NCBI GenBank assembly: GCA_020466095.1
Contig: CM035806.1
Span: 138,494,475-138,558,474, forward strand
Length of the DNA stretch: 64,000 nt
Direction of reading: 5' to 3'
Origin: Chlorops oryzae
Taxonomy: Eukaryota > Arthropoda > Insecta > Diptera > Chloropidae
Below are positions 31,461 through 45,387 of this stretch, in pieces. Below the pieces are notes generated by a model, which was not told the DNA's origin, searched no databases, and saw nothing but the letters and a program-made list of their open reading frames with translations. Position 1 is the stretch's first letter, and each line of letters opens with the position of its first letter. The translations under genes and the position numbers were made by a program.

Positions 31461-33675
31461 TTTTTTATACAACACACAACCGAATTCTGCAAACAATCGT
31501 AGTCGCATATCCATGCAGTATAATACAGACTAAGATGCACAGCAGAGAGTCATGTACTTTTGAGTAAAATAAATTCAAGTGCTAAATTGGATTGGCTAAT
31601 ATATCCTCGGCTATATCCTTCAATTCATATTTACGATTTGCATATCGTATCGTATGGTCTCGCATCGCATCGTATCGCCTTGGCTTTTGGGCTTCTCTAT
31701 CGCATTTTCTCTGATCTTCTCCCTTATCTTCGACATTTTAATATACGAGTAAAATATATATAAATATACCGATATAATATGCGTTGTGCTTAATGTAAGC
31801 GAACCAGTACACACAGGAAGAGAGAGCCTCCTAACATAGGAAAGCATTCATACCAAACCTTTCTCTCAGTCTATACATTCGTTTGCGGGATTGTGCTTTT
31901 CCGTTTATGTTTGTACGATTGTATTTGTGTAACGACATGATATGGCCTTTGTAAATCTTAACTGTCAAGTTGACAGCAATTAATTTATATTTGTTGGTAT
32001 AACTTTGGGGTTTTGTTTCTTTGGTCAATTGTTCGTATCAGATTACGCAAACCGCAGACAAATGTAAGTACTAAATAAATGAATTCAAGACCATATGCAT
32101 TGCTACCTTCATGTGGGTGGGCGTGTGCGCGTGCGTGCGTGTGAGTGTGTACATTATAATATGTAGGAGACATGCTAGCATGTTTCTCTTGATGAGTTCA
32201 TAATTGACACCACATTTGCGACAACATTTTAATAAAGAAGCAATGCTTGTAATATACTTAATATTTAAGATTCCATTCAAGATAAAGGAATGAAAGGACT
32301 TATGCAGAAGACGTTATTACATTTATGGTCTTGATTTTGCGAACAGCTGTAGATAATATACTGTAGTCATTAGGACCAATTTGTTATAGTTCGTGTTATG
32401 AGAAAGTCACGAAATGTTGTTAAGAAATCGAACTTTTTGTTTTGTCTATTGGGTAATTACGATTTTCCCACATTTACAGAGAAAACTCGATATAACAATA
32501 TATAAAAATATAGAAAACAATTTTTGGATAAATTCAACTCCTAAAGGTATGCAATTGTGATGATCTCTAAAACCAGTTCAATAAGTAATTTTGAACATCA
32601 TGGATCCGAAATGGATCCTGGAGTTAAAGAATGTCGGGACACGCCCATGCACTCCAAATAATTATGTTTTTCAGAACAATTCTTCAGGAACTTCAGAAGC
32701 AGCTCACCAGTTTTCCTTGAGTTTTGAGTGGTACTGTACAACTAGAAAAGTTGAATTCGGAAAAAAATGGACGATCGCATGGCCGAGTACTGCTCAAAAA
32801 ATCTTACAATATGCTCAGTAAAACGAAATAAATTCCAACTATGGTTGACCATTTTAGGGAATAAAGTTAGGATATAAAAATTAATGGGCTGCACGCTTCC
32901 CATGAAATTTTTTAATCAATATGTGAGTTAAATTCACATACGTGTTTAGCAAGGCATGCAAAGGTGCTATGGGAAATACTGGCCCGCCTGCATACAAATG
33001 AGATCTTCTTTGTAACATCGAAATGGCTGAAAAGCTGTGAACTTCAACCATCTCGAGACAGGGACCATACAATATACAAAGTGAAGGTCACCAGAAATTT
33101 GGGTCCCCTTGCCCGCCTCATAGAAAACTGCTTACTTTCGATAAAAGGCGTATGAACTATCTAATTTGATGTGTTACGGGAACATGAGAGAACAAGTTCA
33201 GTATGCACTCCACTGCCATCGCACACTATTTAGGGAAGCATACCTTAGCAAATGCGGGATCTGTTATGTATTTCAAAGTCTACCAAAATTGCTTTCTAAA
33301 CAATTTGTTTAAAGATATTTTTATGAAATATAATATGTGATCATATTTTAGGGAATTAAATTTCATTTGCATAATTGGAAAAATGGGTGGGGCAACGCTT
33401 CTTTTCGGTTCCATTGAAATCGTTTTTGAGTCTTATATTGAGTGAAATATCACATAGCAACAGGTCGAATGATCATATTTGTATACCCTGCGGGATTAAT
33501 TAGCGACTGCTCTATTATTGTACTTTCAATACGACACGTGTTTGAAACATACAAATGAGTCGTTTTCGAGTCTTCTTTTAATCGTGCATTTGATTATATT
33601 TTAATCATTAAGAGGACTCGAAAAAGACTCGCAAATGAAACTCCTCATAAAACATTCTTCCAAATGCTAGCTGAA
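31461..33675. other. Unannotated spacer with an ATCGTATC cluster
   Basis: 31639-31705 repeats ATCGTATCG and CGCATCGCATCG, similar to a cluster near 61775. A GTGCGCGTGCGTGCGTGTGA patch lies near 32126. The remainder, including ORFs at 32591-32821 and 32964-33155, is unrecognised. Confidence 0.4.
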
Positions 33676-33837
33676 CAGGCCCGTAGAGAGAAATTTGGGG
33701 CCCAGGGGACTTTTCCGGGGTCTCCTCACAAAAATGTGCGACCACAAAAAAAAGTCCCATGCCAATTGTGGGCCCCTTCAGAAAGCCCGGGCCCGGGAGA
33801 AAGCCCCTTTCCCCCCCCCCCCCTCTCTACAAGACTG
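33676..33837. mobile_element. hAT-type MITE with perfect 8-bp target duplication
   Basis: 162 bp. Ends CAGGCCCGTAGAGAG and CTCTCTACAAGACTG are imperfect inverted repeats. Flanks are TAGCTGAA at 33668-33675 and 33838-33845. The interior is very GC-rich (GGGGCCC, CCCGGGCCCGGG, a run of C) against an AT-rich background. Confidence 0.85.
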
Positions 33838-33997
33838 TAGCTGAAAACTGACAGATTGATGTTAATTACACATACAACACACAGCTCTTGATACTTAGCC
33901 TAACAAACTGAATATGAAACATTTCGAAGTTCACTATTTCGATTCATCTACTATAAGTTTTATAATTTTTGGCCAACTTCAGGGTTGTTTATTAAAG

Positions 33998-35455
33998 CCC
34001 AGCGGCAAAATACTGATTACAAAAGGATGAACCAATACGCATTCCGTAGAGGTAATCATAAACCACCTCATATGCCACCTAACTGTTACATCTCGCTTCT
34101 GCAAAAATAAAAACGAAATAGAATGTATAATTGAAACATTTTAGTTTTTTACGCTTAAAAATTTGGAGAAAAGTAGACTTAAAACGGACCATTAATTTAA
34201 GCATTTCGCATTATATGCAAATTGTACATGCAATAAATATCCATTATTAGTTCAAACAATTTTGCATTACTTCGGAATCAAACGAACAATTGTAAGATTT
34301 CCAAATACAACTGGTAAGCATTTATGCCTTTTGAGAATGCGTGTTAAATCACCATGATTAGCGAATGAATAAAAAAGCGTTTGAATGTCATTTTCATTAC
34401 TTACATGACAATAATCTTTATTTGCGTCTTGACAACTAAGCCAATTTAAATAAACTTGTCGAATGCTTCCAAATTACATTGAGTGGCTATATTCCGGCTA
34501 AATTTTTTGTGTTTATAGGCCAACTGAAGGGCTTTTTATGTAAAGTAGGGCAGCGGTCAATTTGTATGACAAAAAATAACGCAACAATCGTTAGCGGTAA
34601 TGATAACTAGATGAAATCCTAAGAAAATCATCGCTTCTCAAACCAAGGGTTAAAAATAATTCCTTAGCTACGCAAATAAAAAAACTACAAAATATTGAAT
34701 TTTGGGTTTATGAAAATCCATGTATTTACATTCGAAATTGAATTCTTACATATAAAACCAATTTAACCCGGTAGCGCCTGAATTAAAAAAATAAATCTAA
34801 AAAATAAAATAAAATTTGAACAGGCTCAGATATGGCGATGACAAAAAGACCTTAATTCTAAATCGAGACCGGTAAAACAATTGTCAATGTGCCATTTTAC
34901 ATTAGGCAACTATTGCGGGCAATTTTTTGGTTTATAGGCAAGACGAAGCGTGGGGATGTAGAGAACCTACCCCTCCGCGCTTCTTCTCGCACATAATACA
35001 AAAAAATTGCCGGCTATAGTTGCCCTAATGTAAAAGGGCACAATGGTACTCGTCGTTTGTCGGATCTTGAAAATTTTGAATTCAAAAAATGATGGGCTGT
35101 GGGCGTATTTCAAAAAAAAAAATAACAATCGCATGACAAATCATGATTTCAAATATGTTCGCATGACCAGCTGTATAGGCTTAGAAAAAACGGACTGTCC
35201 AGCGAAAAAACGGACTTATGGTATGGTTAGCCATCCTAGTATACTTTTTTCGAGCGGGGCCGATTTGTAGAGTGAACGCCTACCACCACCACATAAACTA
35301 AGCTATTGGTGGGTAGTTCGTCTGCAAGCTCGTATACTTTGTAAGCTATTGGTAGGCAGTTCGCCTACAATCTCGTATATTTTGTAAGCTATTGGTAGAC
35401 ACGTAGCTTACAGTCTCCAATGCTTTGTATGCAGTAGGCACTATTGGCCGCTTGG
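33998..35455. mobile_element. CCCAGCGGC MITE, second copy, split by ~1.1 kb
   Basis: The left end CCCAGCGGCAAAATAC and following 75 bp (33998-34075) match 16441-16520. The rest of the element resumes at about 35213 and ends with a decayed TATTGGCCGCTTGGAG near 35455. Three 43-bp units (35298-35340, 35341-35383, 35384-35426) are present instead of two. The intervening sequence includes a separate MITE at 34889-35042. Confidence 0.65.
34889..35042. mobile_element. Palindromic MITE with TTTTACATTAGG arms
   Basis: About 154 bp. The left arm GTGCCATTTTACATTAGG and right arm CCTAATGTAAAAGGGCAC are inverted, and the match continues through CAACTAT..GC.GGCAATTTTTT. The centre holds a GC-rich stretch. 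No clear target duplication. Confidence 0.7.
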
Positions 35456-35689
35456 AGTTTCAGCCATAAATTTTAGCCCTGTTTTTTCATATTTTTTGTT
35501 TATTGTGTGGATCCAGCTATTTGAAATGGCCGCTGTATTCTCACTAACACAATCATGTTTACCAATTCACCGAGCCCTCGAATGCACAAAAATGTATTTG
35601 AGAGCATCATTTAAGTAAGACACAGACAAGGGCGTAGCCAGAGAAAGGGTGCTTTTGTAGTGCATATATTTGCCACAGTGGTATATTGA

Positions 35690-36108
35690 GCAATTATAAG
35701 ACATTAACCGAAAAAAAATTTGGGGGGGTCAAGTAGAAGTTTAGAGAATTTTGGGACCAAAAACCCAAAAAATCCGAAAAATTCATGGCGTCCGATTTCG
35801 ATGAAAATTTATATATAGAATAAGTTAAAAATTCTGAGAATTTTGGCACCAACACTTTTTCAAAACACTGATTACAACTAGTCCTTTTTGGACCAGTTTG
35901 GAACTAGACCCAAACTAGACTAGTTGTAATCAGTTTTTTGAAAAAGTTTTAGTGCCAACATTTTTAGAATTTTTCACTTATTCTATATATAAATTTTCAT
36001 CGAAATCGGACGCCATGAATTTTTCGGATTTTTTGGGTTTTTGGTCCTAAACTCTCTAGACTTCTTCTGGCCCCCCAAATTTTTTTTCGGTTAATGTCTT
36101 ATAATTGC
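35690..36108. repeat. Large near-perfect palindrome, ~190-bp arms, 34-bp spacer
   Basis: Arms 35690-35883 and 35918-36108 are inverted copies with roughly 90% identity by eye. They start GCAATTATAAGACATTAACC and end at CAACTAGTC. A GGGCGTAGCCAGAGAAAGGG-like end at 35630-35650 and AGCCCTTGG at 36137-36145 may be the outer borders of the same element. The right side runs into a GA repeat. No coding. Confidence 0.85.
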
Positions 36109-36150
36109 ATACCACACAGACACTCTTCTCTCGCAGCCCTTGGGCACAGA

Positions 36151-38145
<1,995 letters not shown>

Positions 38146-39052
38146 TTTATACCCGACACACTCTGTGTCGAGGGTATATTGCGTTTGTGCGGTTGTGTGT
38201 AACACCTAGAACCAGTCGATTTGGACCATATGGACAAAATATATATAGAAATGATCAGCGTCACCAGGATATTCGATTAAGATATGTCCGCCCGTCTGTC
38301 TGTCTGTCTGCATACAGTTTTCGTATCGAAGGAGTTAAGCTATTTTGACAAAATTCGGTATGCATGCTCACGGGGACATGAGTAAGAACAAGTTCGAGAA
38401 TGGACCCGATCGGATCAATTTTATGGGTACCTCCAGGTATTAGGGTCTGTTACGAAAATCACAAAAACTGCTCTAAAATCGAAGTTTTTCAAGATATTTT
38501 GATGAAATTTGATATTTAAACATTTTTAAAGACAAGTAATATGATTTCCAAAAATTAAAAAAGTGGGCGTGGCAGAAGAGTGCTTTTTCGAAAATTGTCT
38601 CCCACACCCGAAATGCAAATGGGGCTTGAACGAAATTTGGCACTTATGCTGCCATTGTAGCCATAAACATCCTCCCAAAAAATTTCCTTAATCGGTCCAT
38701 TATTAAGGGTATCTCCAGTATACTAGGGTCTGTCACAAAAATCCTAAAACTGCCTCAAAATCTGAATTTTTCGAAATATTTCAATGAAAATTAGAGTTTG
38801 AGCGTATACTTAAGCCTCTGACTAGAATTCAAAAAAAATTCGAAATTGGGCGTGGCAAAGGGGCGGGTTTCATAAAGAAGAAATTTAACATAATTCGGTA
38901 TATGGAGTCCCTAATGGCCTTAAAAACTTATTCAATATTCTTTCTTAGTGGTCCTGTTTTTTGGGCGTGGCTTAAAAATTATTTAAACATGTACATCTGT
39001 GTCGGGTATTTGATTGTCAGGCTCGCCTGACTATAACACCCTTACTTGTTTT
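38146..39052 (+). mobile_element. DINE-1-like element F1, near full length
   Basis: Starts TTTTTTATACCCGACACA and has a short GTCT run (38296-38310). It holds two copies of the TACCTCCAG...TAGGGTCTGT block (38430 and 38710) and two GGGCGTGGC motifs. It ends GTGTCGGGT, GTCAGGCTCGCCTGAC and CACCCTTACTTGTTTTT. It is the best reference for F1 in this window, about 905 bp. Confidence 0.9.
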
Positions 39053-41440
39053 TTTTTTTTTATATTGATGAGGAATAAGGCGAAACAAAAAGCAGTGTCA
39101 ATTAAATTATGAATTTCCTTTCGATAAGATTTTCTGTTTGATGGAACCCTGAAAGTTTTCGTTCGTAAAAATTCACAAGTGACTTCTGGGAAAAACTTTC
39201 GGTTACTAAGTAAGCCCCAATAAGTTGACTTTGTGACAATGGCTGCAAAACCAAAAATGTTTACCCTGAGAACTTTCATCGAGACATGGAGTGTGCCGGG
39301 TATTAAAATTGATGATCCACATGGAGAGTACGAAGAAATTCTTATCAATGATCATAAGTTTTGCTTGAGCTCGAATCGGCAAATCATAACTACATACATA
39401 TACTACATATTTGCATTAAAAATTCAATTTTCAATAAAAAAAAAATTTAACATACGATGATTTCGCTAAAAAGGGACGATATAACCGTTCAGTTGTGGAT
39501 GTGACCCCTGAACGCAGAATCGCAACATACCACCGAAACACAGCCTGTCGGGTATAAAATAGAACACATGCATAGTTAGCCTCTCTCTTTCAATAAAAAC
39601 AACAACAACAACAAATTCCCTCCAACATGAAATGCAATTTTTTTGGGCTATTTTTTTCAGATTTTTTTTAAAAGTTTTTCGTCGACAGTTTTTCTGGCCG
39701 GCGTGACCAGACTTCCGTTTAGAATTTTTAAGCATTGCATATCCTGCCGTATGCACGACAGTTTTTCGTAGAAACAAAAAAGAGCCAAAACCAAAACAGA
39801 CACACACAAAAACAACAGCAACAACCAATTTCAGTGTAAAAAGGTACCTAAATGGGATACTCGTAGAGGCCAACAGCGTTGAAAGCGTAAATACGTTCAA
39901 ATCGGTTAAAAATTTTATGAACTGTAAATGTGCAACGGAAAACGAGACTCTGTAAACCTCAAAAAAAAAAAAAAAATATAATAAAAAACCTAGATCCATG
40001 TCAGTGTTTGTGTGTGTGTAGGTGATTTTTTTTTTTTTTTTTACTCATCCACTAAGCTGATTAATTTGAAGAACTCGATTTAAGCATTAAGCTCGAGCGA
40101 CTGTATGACATAGTGGCAGAGGTGAAGCAGAGTTAAGAAAAAGCTACGGAGGGGAGTTAAAATATTGCGGAAAAGCAATTTGCACAAAAGAAATATTGAA
40201 TGAATGCCAAAGGCTCAAACGCTCTTTTCGCCTTATGCGTGCTCGTGTGCGTAAAGCGTTTCCTTGGAACTGTCTACGACTACGAAAATTTTAAATTATA
40301 AAATACAGAAAGCAATTTACTTAATAGCTTCAAAAACGTTTGCACACGTACGAGATGTACTCGGGCACCCAATGCAACTTAGCACTTTACGTTAAACAAT
40401 ACCAAAAAAAAAAAAAAAAAAAAAAAAAACAAGAAAAGTAAAATCAAAAAACAACGAATATTTCTATTGTTCAAATATTGCTTTGAAGCGCTATCACTAT
40501 CACTAACCTACACGCACACAGCCACGCGTTTACACACCCTCACACACATACAGCGGGCATAGACAAACGACAGCGAATATGAAAATTGGTCCGTGCGCGC
40601 TTTAAAATATAACGATGTAATTAAATGAAATATGCGAGCGAGAGAGAGAGAGAGAGAGAGAACATTGCGTTGATGTGCCTAAATGTATACCTTAGGCCTT
40701 TTCAAAAGTAACGAGCGAAAAGTGACAGCGAAACGACAACACACACGCAAACACACGAAATGAGCGCGTGTTAATGACAATAAAGCGAAAAGCCAAAAAT
40801 TAAACGGAAGCCACGCGTACATCATGCACACATTTGCATTTGTCCCCCTGTGTGTGAGTGCTTTTTTTGATTGTTCTTGTTTGATTATTGTTGTTTATGC
40901 GATTGTGCGATTGTATGCGTGCGTGCTTGAAATAAATTCAGACAGCAAAAATGATTTTCCCCCACACATTCAGTGTTCATTAAACGAAAAAAAGGAAGCC
41001 CAAAAAGCTTAAGAGCACTTATTAATTCGAGAAATTTTTACTGTTTCGAGTTGGGGAGCGGTGCAACTGGGTGAGCTAGTTGTACCAGGGGCAAGTAGTT
41101 GATTTTCAACCTAGCTTATTTCGTAATATTTAGGTACCCATTCTGTCATATAATCACCATCATAAACCTGCCGGATAGCGAACGAAGCGGTGCTATACAG
41201 GGCCACAGCCACAGATATATGTACATATAACAATACGGAGAAGAGTAGCTTAAGTCGACACAAGCGGGAAATGAATTAATGGCTTTCAAGCTATGAGAAA
41301 GTTTGGGGCGCCGATGTGTGCTCAATCCAAATTCATAACTCATGATTTTGTCCGAAGTTATTTGCATTTACTTTTTAGCTTATGTATGTATTTTGAAAAA
41401 CTTTTGCTTTAGTCACAACTTATGTGAACTTAAGGCAGTA
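39053..41440. other. Unannotated spacer
   Basis: T- and A-homopolymers (40028-40042, 40407-40429) and a GA tract at 40637-40661. ORF 39233-39460 is unrecognised. 41050-41098 shares GGGGAGCGG and CTAGTTGTACCAGGGGCAAG with the reverse complement of 58861-58890. Confidence 0.4.
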
Positions 41441-41567
41441 TTACAATAAGGCAGTGACTATTTTCGAAATCAGCAAATATTTTTGAGGACACTGTTTGAT
41501 ATGAAGCAAATTTCAATACGGCAGTGGCAATGTGCAGCGCTGCCCAGCTTGGAAAATTCTCTAAAAT

Positions 41568-41905
41568 CCTGCACACTCTGAGTCGAGGGTGTATTGCGTT
41601 TGTGTGGTTGTGTGTAACACCCAGAACCAGTCGAGATAGACCATACAAAATGTATATAGAAATTATCAGTGTCACCAGGAGATTAATTGGTCATGTCTGC
41701 CTGTCTTTCTGTCTGTCTGTATGTATGTATGTCCGTCCGTTCGTTTGTCAGAAATTGGATCAGTGGGCGTGGCAAGGGACGTTTTTAATTAAATTTTTAA
41801 CAAAACTCTGAATATGAGGCACTAAATGGTCCTAAAAATCTCCAGAATACCTTGTTTTTATGGCAGTGGTCTTGGACCTGTTTAAAAAATGTTCTAACAT
41901 GTATA
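41568..41905 (+). mobile_element. F1 DINE-1-like copy, decayed and internally deleted
   Basis: CACACTCTGAGTCGAGGGTG, then AACACCCAGAACCAGTCGAG, and a GTCT/GTAT microsatellite (41698-41750). It jumps straight to AGTGGGCGTGGCAAGGG and ends before the terminal hairpin at AACATGTATACTCG. Confidence 0.75.
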
Positions 41906-42034
41906 CTCGTACATTAGGGTGTCCCATAAAAAACAAAAAAAATGCGTTTTTTTCGAAAGCTTATGGAGAGAAGAGAATTTTGAGAATTTTTTCAGATTTT
42001 TTGCAAAAGGTTTAGAGGTACTGCCTCAAATATA

Positions 42035-42374
42035 AATTTCATAAATTATCTTAAAAAATTTCATTTTAGAGCAGTTTTTGTGATTTTCGTAACAGACCCT
42101 AGTACTGGAGGTACCCCTAAAAATGGTCCGATCGGGTCCACTCTCGAACTTGTTCTTACTCATGTCCCCGTGAGCATGCATACCGAATTTTGTCAAAATA
42201 GCTCAACTCCTTCGATACGAAAACTATATGCAGACAGACGGACTAAATCGAATCTCCTGGTGACGCTGATCATTTCTATATATATTTTGTATGGTCTATC
42301 TCGACTGGTTCTGGGTGTTACACACAACCACACAAACGCAATATACCCTCGACACAGAGTGTGTCGGGTATAAT
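42035..42374 (-). mobile_element. F1 DINE-1-like 5' fragment, inverted
   Basis: Reading the minus strand from 42374: TATACCCGACACACTCTG, the ACACCCAGAACC block, a short GTCT microsatellite, and the first TACCTCCAGTACTAGGG block, ending near 42035. It lies head-to-head with the copy at 41568 around a TTAGGGTGTCCC fragment. Confidence 0.8.
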
Positions 42375-42829
42375 GAGTGCATCTTTTGGGACATTTTTAT
42401 ACGTTTTTCGTGCATATTATATGCGCATTTTTTGAATTTTTCGGGCATATTTTTGGTTGCTCTGTTCATAAGCAATGTGTTTCAATACTTTAAGGCAGTA
42501 AGAAATCGGCAAAAAAGTATTAAAGCTTTGTTTTCATGTACATAAACTACGCCATTTTGACGTCATTAATTGAATTTTTTTTTTTTAACAATTTAGGGAC
42601 CAATAAAAGAGGCCCTCATCATTTCATAATTTTATATGAAAATGGTTAAAAGTAATAATGCAATTTCAAAGGACGCAGAGTCGTCTTAAATTTATTATAA
42701 GAAATTACATTTTTTATTTTGTAGCTCCAAAGCTATGTCCCATTTTGTTCACAAAAACATTATAGCCAAAATTAATTGCATACTTCCAGGCTTCAATTTG
42801 AAACTTTTATTGCTTACATGATACCCACT

Positions 42830-42920
42830 CTATATCAAATAGAATCAAAATGACGAGTTTTTCATGAGCCAAAAATCAATGCCGATGCAAAACTTGTCAT
42901 TTTGGTTCTATTTAATATAG
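42830..42920. repeat. Hairpin with ~33-bp arms
   Basis: CTATATCAAATAGAATC and AAAATGACGAGTTTT on the left mirror AAAACTTGTCATTTTGG and TTCTATTTAATATAG on the right. About 30 bp of loop. Probably a small MITE. Confidence 0.65.
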
Positions 42921-43032
42921 ATTGGAAAGTACGCTGCTAGAGCCTACGCTGCTTTATTGTACTTACAACGGTAGTAAATGCGATACTGACAGCAGAAAAC
43001 TGAAAACCGCCACTGCCGCTGCCTTATTGTAA

Positions 43033-44880
43033 AACGTTCAGCCTTTTTTTTTTTTTTGATCACACATTCCGAATTTTCATTTTAAGTAAGAGTAAAAGTG
43101 AAAATTTACATATCGATAAAGCGCTTAAGTAGAAAAATTAGAATACCTCAAAGCAAAAAATTTCGACTTAAGCTACTCGTTCATATTGCCACAGATATGT
43201 ATGTACTTATTTTATATGGACCTTGCACTAAATACAACCATTTATGGATATTTCTCAGGCATTTAATGCTTCGGACTCGGTCAATTATAACAAAAGGAAA
43301 CATGCAATAACATGCTTTAAGCCGACGAGATGTTAACAATTTGCTACGGCTCATGTGCCTTGAGGCCGTATAGCAACATGCATAAGGATATTTTCAAAAC
43401 ATAGACATCCAGTTTTGGGACACGTCAAGTGGATAAGAATGAAGATTGAATCTGAAATAAATATTACGCATAGGCTTTTGTCTTCTTGCATTTTTATCGC
43501 TCCTTTTGCCTTTATACGCTTTTCTTCATGGAATTTTTATAAGTAAAAAAGAACAAGAGAACAAAGAATGCCATTGTGCGAGCATATTCGCATAATTTCA
43601 TATTTTTCCCAACGATTCGCCGTTGATTAACTTATTGACCCATTAGGGTCTGTTGTGCTATTGACCACGAAATACGAATTCGCCCTTAGGAATGGAATTT
43701 ATGAAAAACCTTTGATGGGCAATTTTCTTCTCTGTTTTCTTTTTTTTTGTGGTTTTTTTTTTGTGCCTCATAAACTTCATGGTTCGTGAGCGGACTTTTT
43801 ACTTTGGTTTTCACGTTTAAGCTCGTTTGTTTTTTGATTTTTTTTTTTTTGGTTTCCCTTCGCGCCATTTTGATTGTTGCCACATAAGATGTTCGCATGC
43901 CTATTGCTTGGTTTCTTGGGCTGTTTTTTGTTTGGTTTTTGTTTTGCTCTTTCTTTTTTCTTAATTTCTAATTTAAAAATTTTTTCTCGGAAATTACAAT
44001 TTGTTACTGAGCGAAACTTTGTGCCGTGCGCCTTGTCATTTGATGGAATTTATTGGATTCGATTTTTTGTAGTCTTTTTCTTTGTTTTTGCTTGTTCGCG
44101 GTTTGGGGAGCGGGCAAATTGCCGAACTCTCTTATTGATTGTTTTTTCGTATGGCTTTTCTTTTCTTTTTTTTTTTTTTTTTTTGCTTTGTTTTACTTTC
44201 GTTAAAATGAAATTTATAGCGGAAAGTGTTTTACTTATTGTCTCAAGGGAAACATTACGCTGCGATTAAGGGTTTTCCTATACAAGAAAATTAATGAAGG
44301 ATACGTTTTTGCTCCAAAACATTTCCGGGCCTTTCCGGGATTTCTTTAAATAGGTACGTTTATTGGTTGAAACGTGCTGATACATTCATACAATATTTAA
44401 GCATATGGCAAGCCAAAGGTAACATATTTCCATTGAGTCTTCAAATTTTCTACATATTTCAATGTTAAATAAATTGTAAAGCTCATTACAGTAGGGCGTT
44501 TCAGGCGTGCGGAAAATGTATTGCGACTTGAAGATGGCGGGATATAGAAAGGAAATTTAAGGTTATAAGAAAAATGTTTGCTTGATTAGAAATTGTTTGT
44601 CAATTAGGGCTTCGAGTTTGGAATATACTTAATAAAGCCCTTGCGAGGGAGCGCCGCGGCCGCGCGCCGTCTTCGGACCATAGTCAAACGTTCACTAGTA
44701 CATTGATAGGGGATGCAGGATCAAACTGGTAAGTATTGTATGGGTGTAATATACGGCTAATAATAGTGCCAGATCTCCCATCATTATTCTGGATTACTTC
44801 TTTATTTAATGATTAGTACGATCTATAACAATTTAATTCTTTTGTACTAGATTCCATACATATAAAAAAAAATAAATAAA
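43033..44880. other. Unannotated spacer
   Basis: T-rich stretches (43041-43056, 43737-43850, 44160-44183). A GC-rich patch GCGCCGCGGCCGCGCG lies near 44651. The 131-codon ORF at 43874-44269 is mostly Phe/Leu from T-runs. No gene called. Confidence 0.4.
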
Positions 44881-44906
44881 TAAATCTTTGGGAGGCCCCC
44901 GTTATG

Positions 44907-45167
44907 TTAGTCTCGCTGGGTCTGTCGCCAACGATGAGGTGGGTATGGCACCAAATCGTGACCAAGAATTTCGATGAATCCTTTGCCCACATTTGATATA
45001 AAACTGGTAGGTACGCTAAGCCGACAGAGGCGCCCCAGCGGCGTCATAACTGAGTAGGGGGCAGTATAGTCGAGTGAGTGAGCATCGAAAACAAATCCTC
45101 CAATTTTTGTAGCATACTTTAAGGAAGCATATCGTAAAGTGTCCTCGAAATCGCAGATTTTTAACAC
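44907..45167 (-). CDS. Unrecognised ORF beside a non-LTR remnant, doubtful
   Basis: 86 codons of fairly balanced composition (SLDYTAPYSVMTPLGRLCRL, then GHDLVPYPPHRW). I do not recognise the family. It lies just upstream of, and opposite to, a non-LTR retrotransposon fragment, so it may be part of another old element. No start context or poly(A) signal supports a gene. Confidence 0.15.
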   Translation of the reverse strand: MLKICDFEDTLRYASLKYATKIGGFVFDAHSLDYTAPYSVMTPLGRLCRLSVPTSFISNVGKGFIEILGHDLVPYPPHRWRQTQRD

Positions 45168-45387
45168 TCAAAAAGAATATCATGCAGCATTTTTATTTGA
45201 GAATGTATATCACCTTGAACTCATTGTGCTCCTATCGACAAAAACTCAGAAAAAATGCTTTAAAAAAACTGTTCAATTGGAGGAATAAAATGTGAAAACG
45301 TCTTGTTGGTGCTGACAGATACAGAAGCCGCTATTGGAGCACCACAGCCCCTTTATCGAAATAGGTTAAATATGAACTGTTTATTAT

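Larger units (their letters stand above)
41441..43032. other. Composite region between inverted TTACAATAAGGCAG motifs
   Basis: TTACAATAAGGCAG at 41441-41454 faces its inverse at 43019-43032. Additional GGCAGTGGC, GGCAGT and AAAGCAGC motifs lie near both ends. The interval holds two F1 fragments, a TTAGGGTGTCCC fragment (about 41914-42034) and a hairpin. It could be a transposon loaded with insertions; no target duplication is evident. Confidence 0.4.

Noticed and set aside
39466..39999. 177-codon minus-strand ORF
   Set aside because: Starts in an A/T homopolymer and has Val/Phe-rich low-complexity segments; no family match recognised.
43874..44269. 131-codon ORF as a membrane protein
   Set aside because: The hydrophobic Phe/Leu/Cys content comes from T-rich DNA; no conserved motif.
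44651..44672. GC-rich patch as a CpG island promoter
   Set aside because: Only about 25 bp, with no TATA, Inr or ORF nearby.
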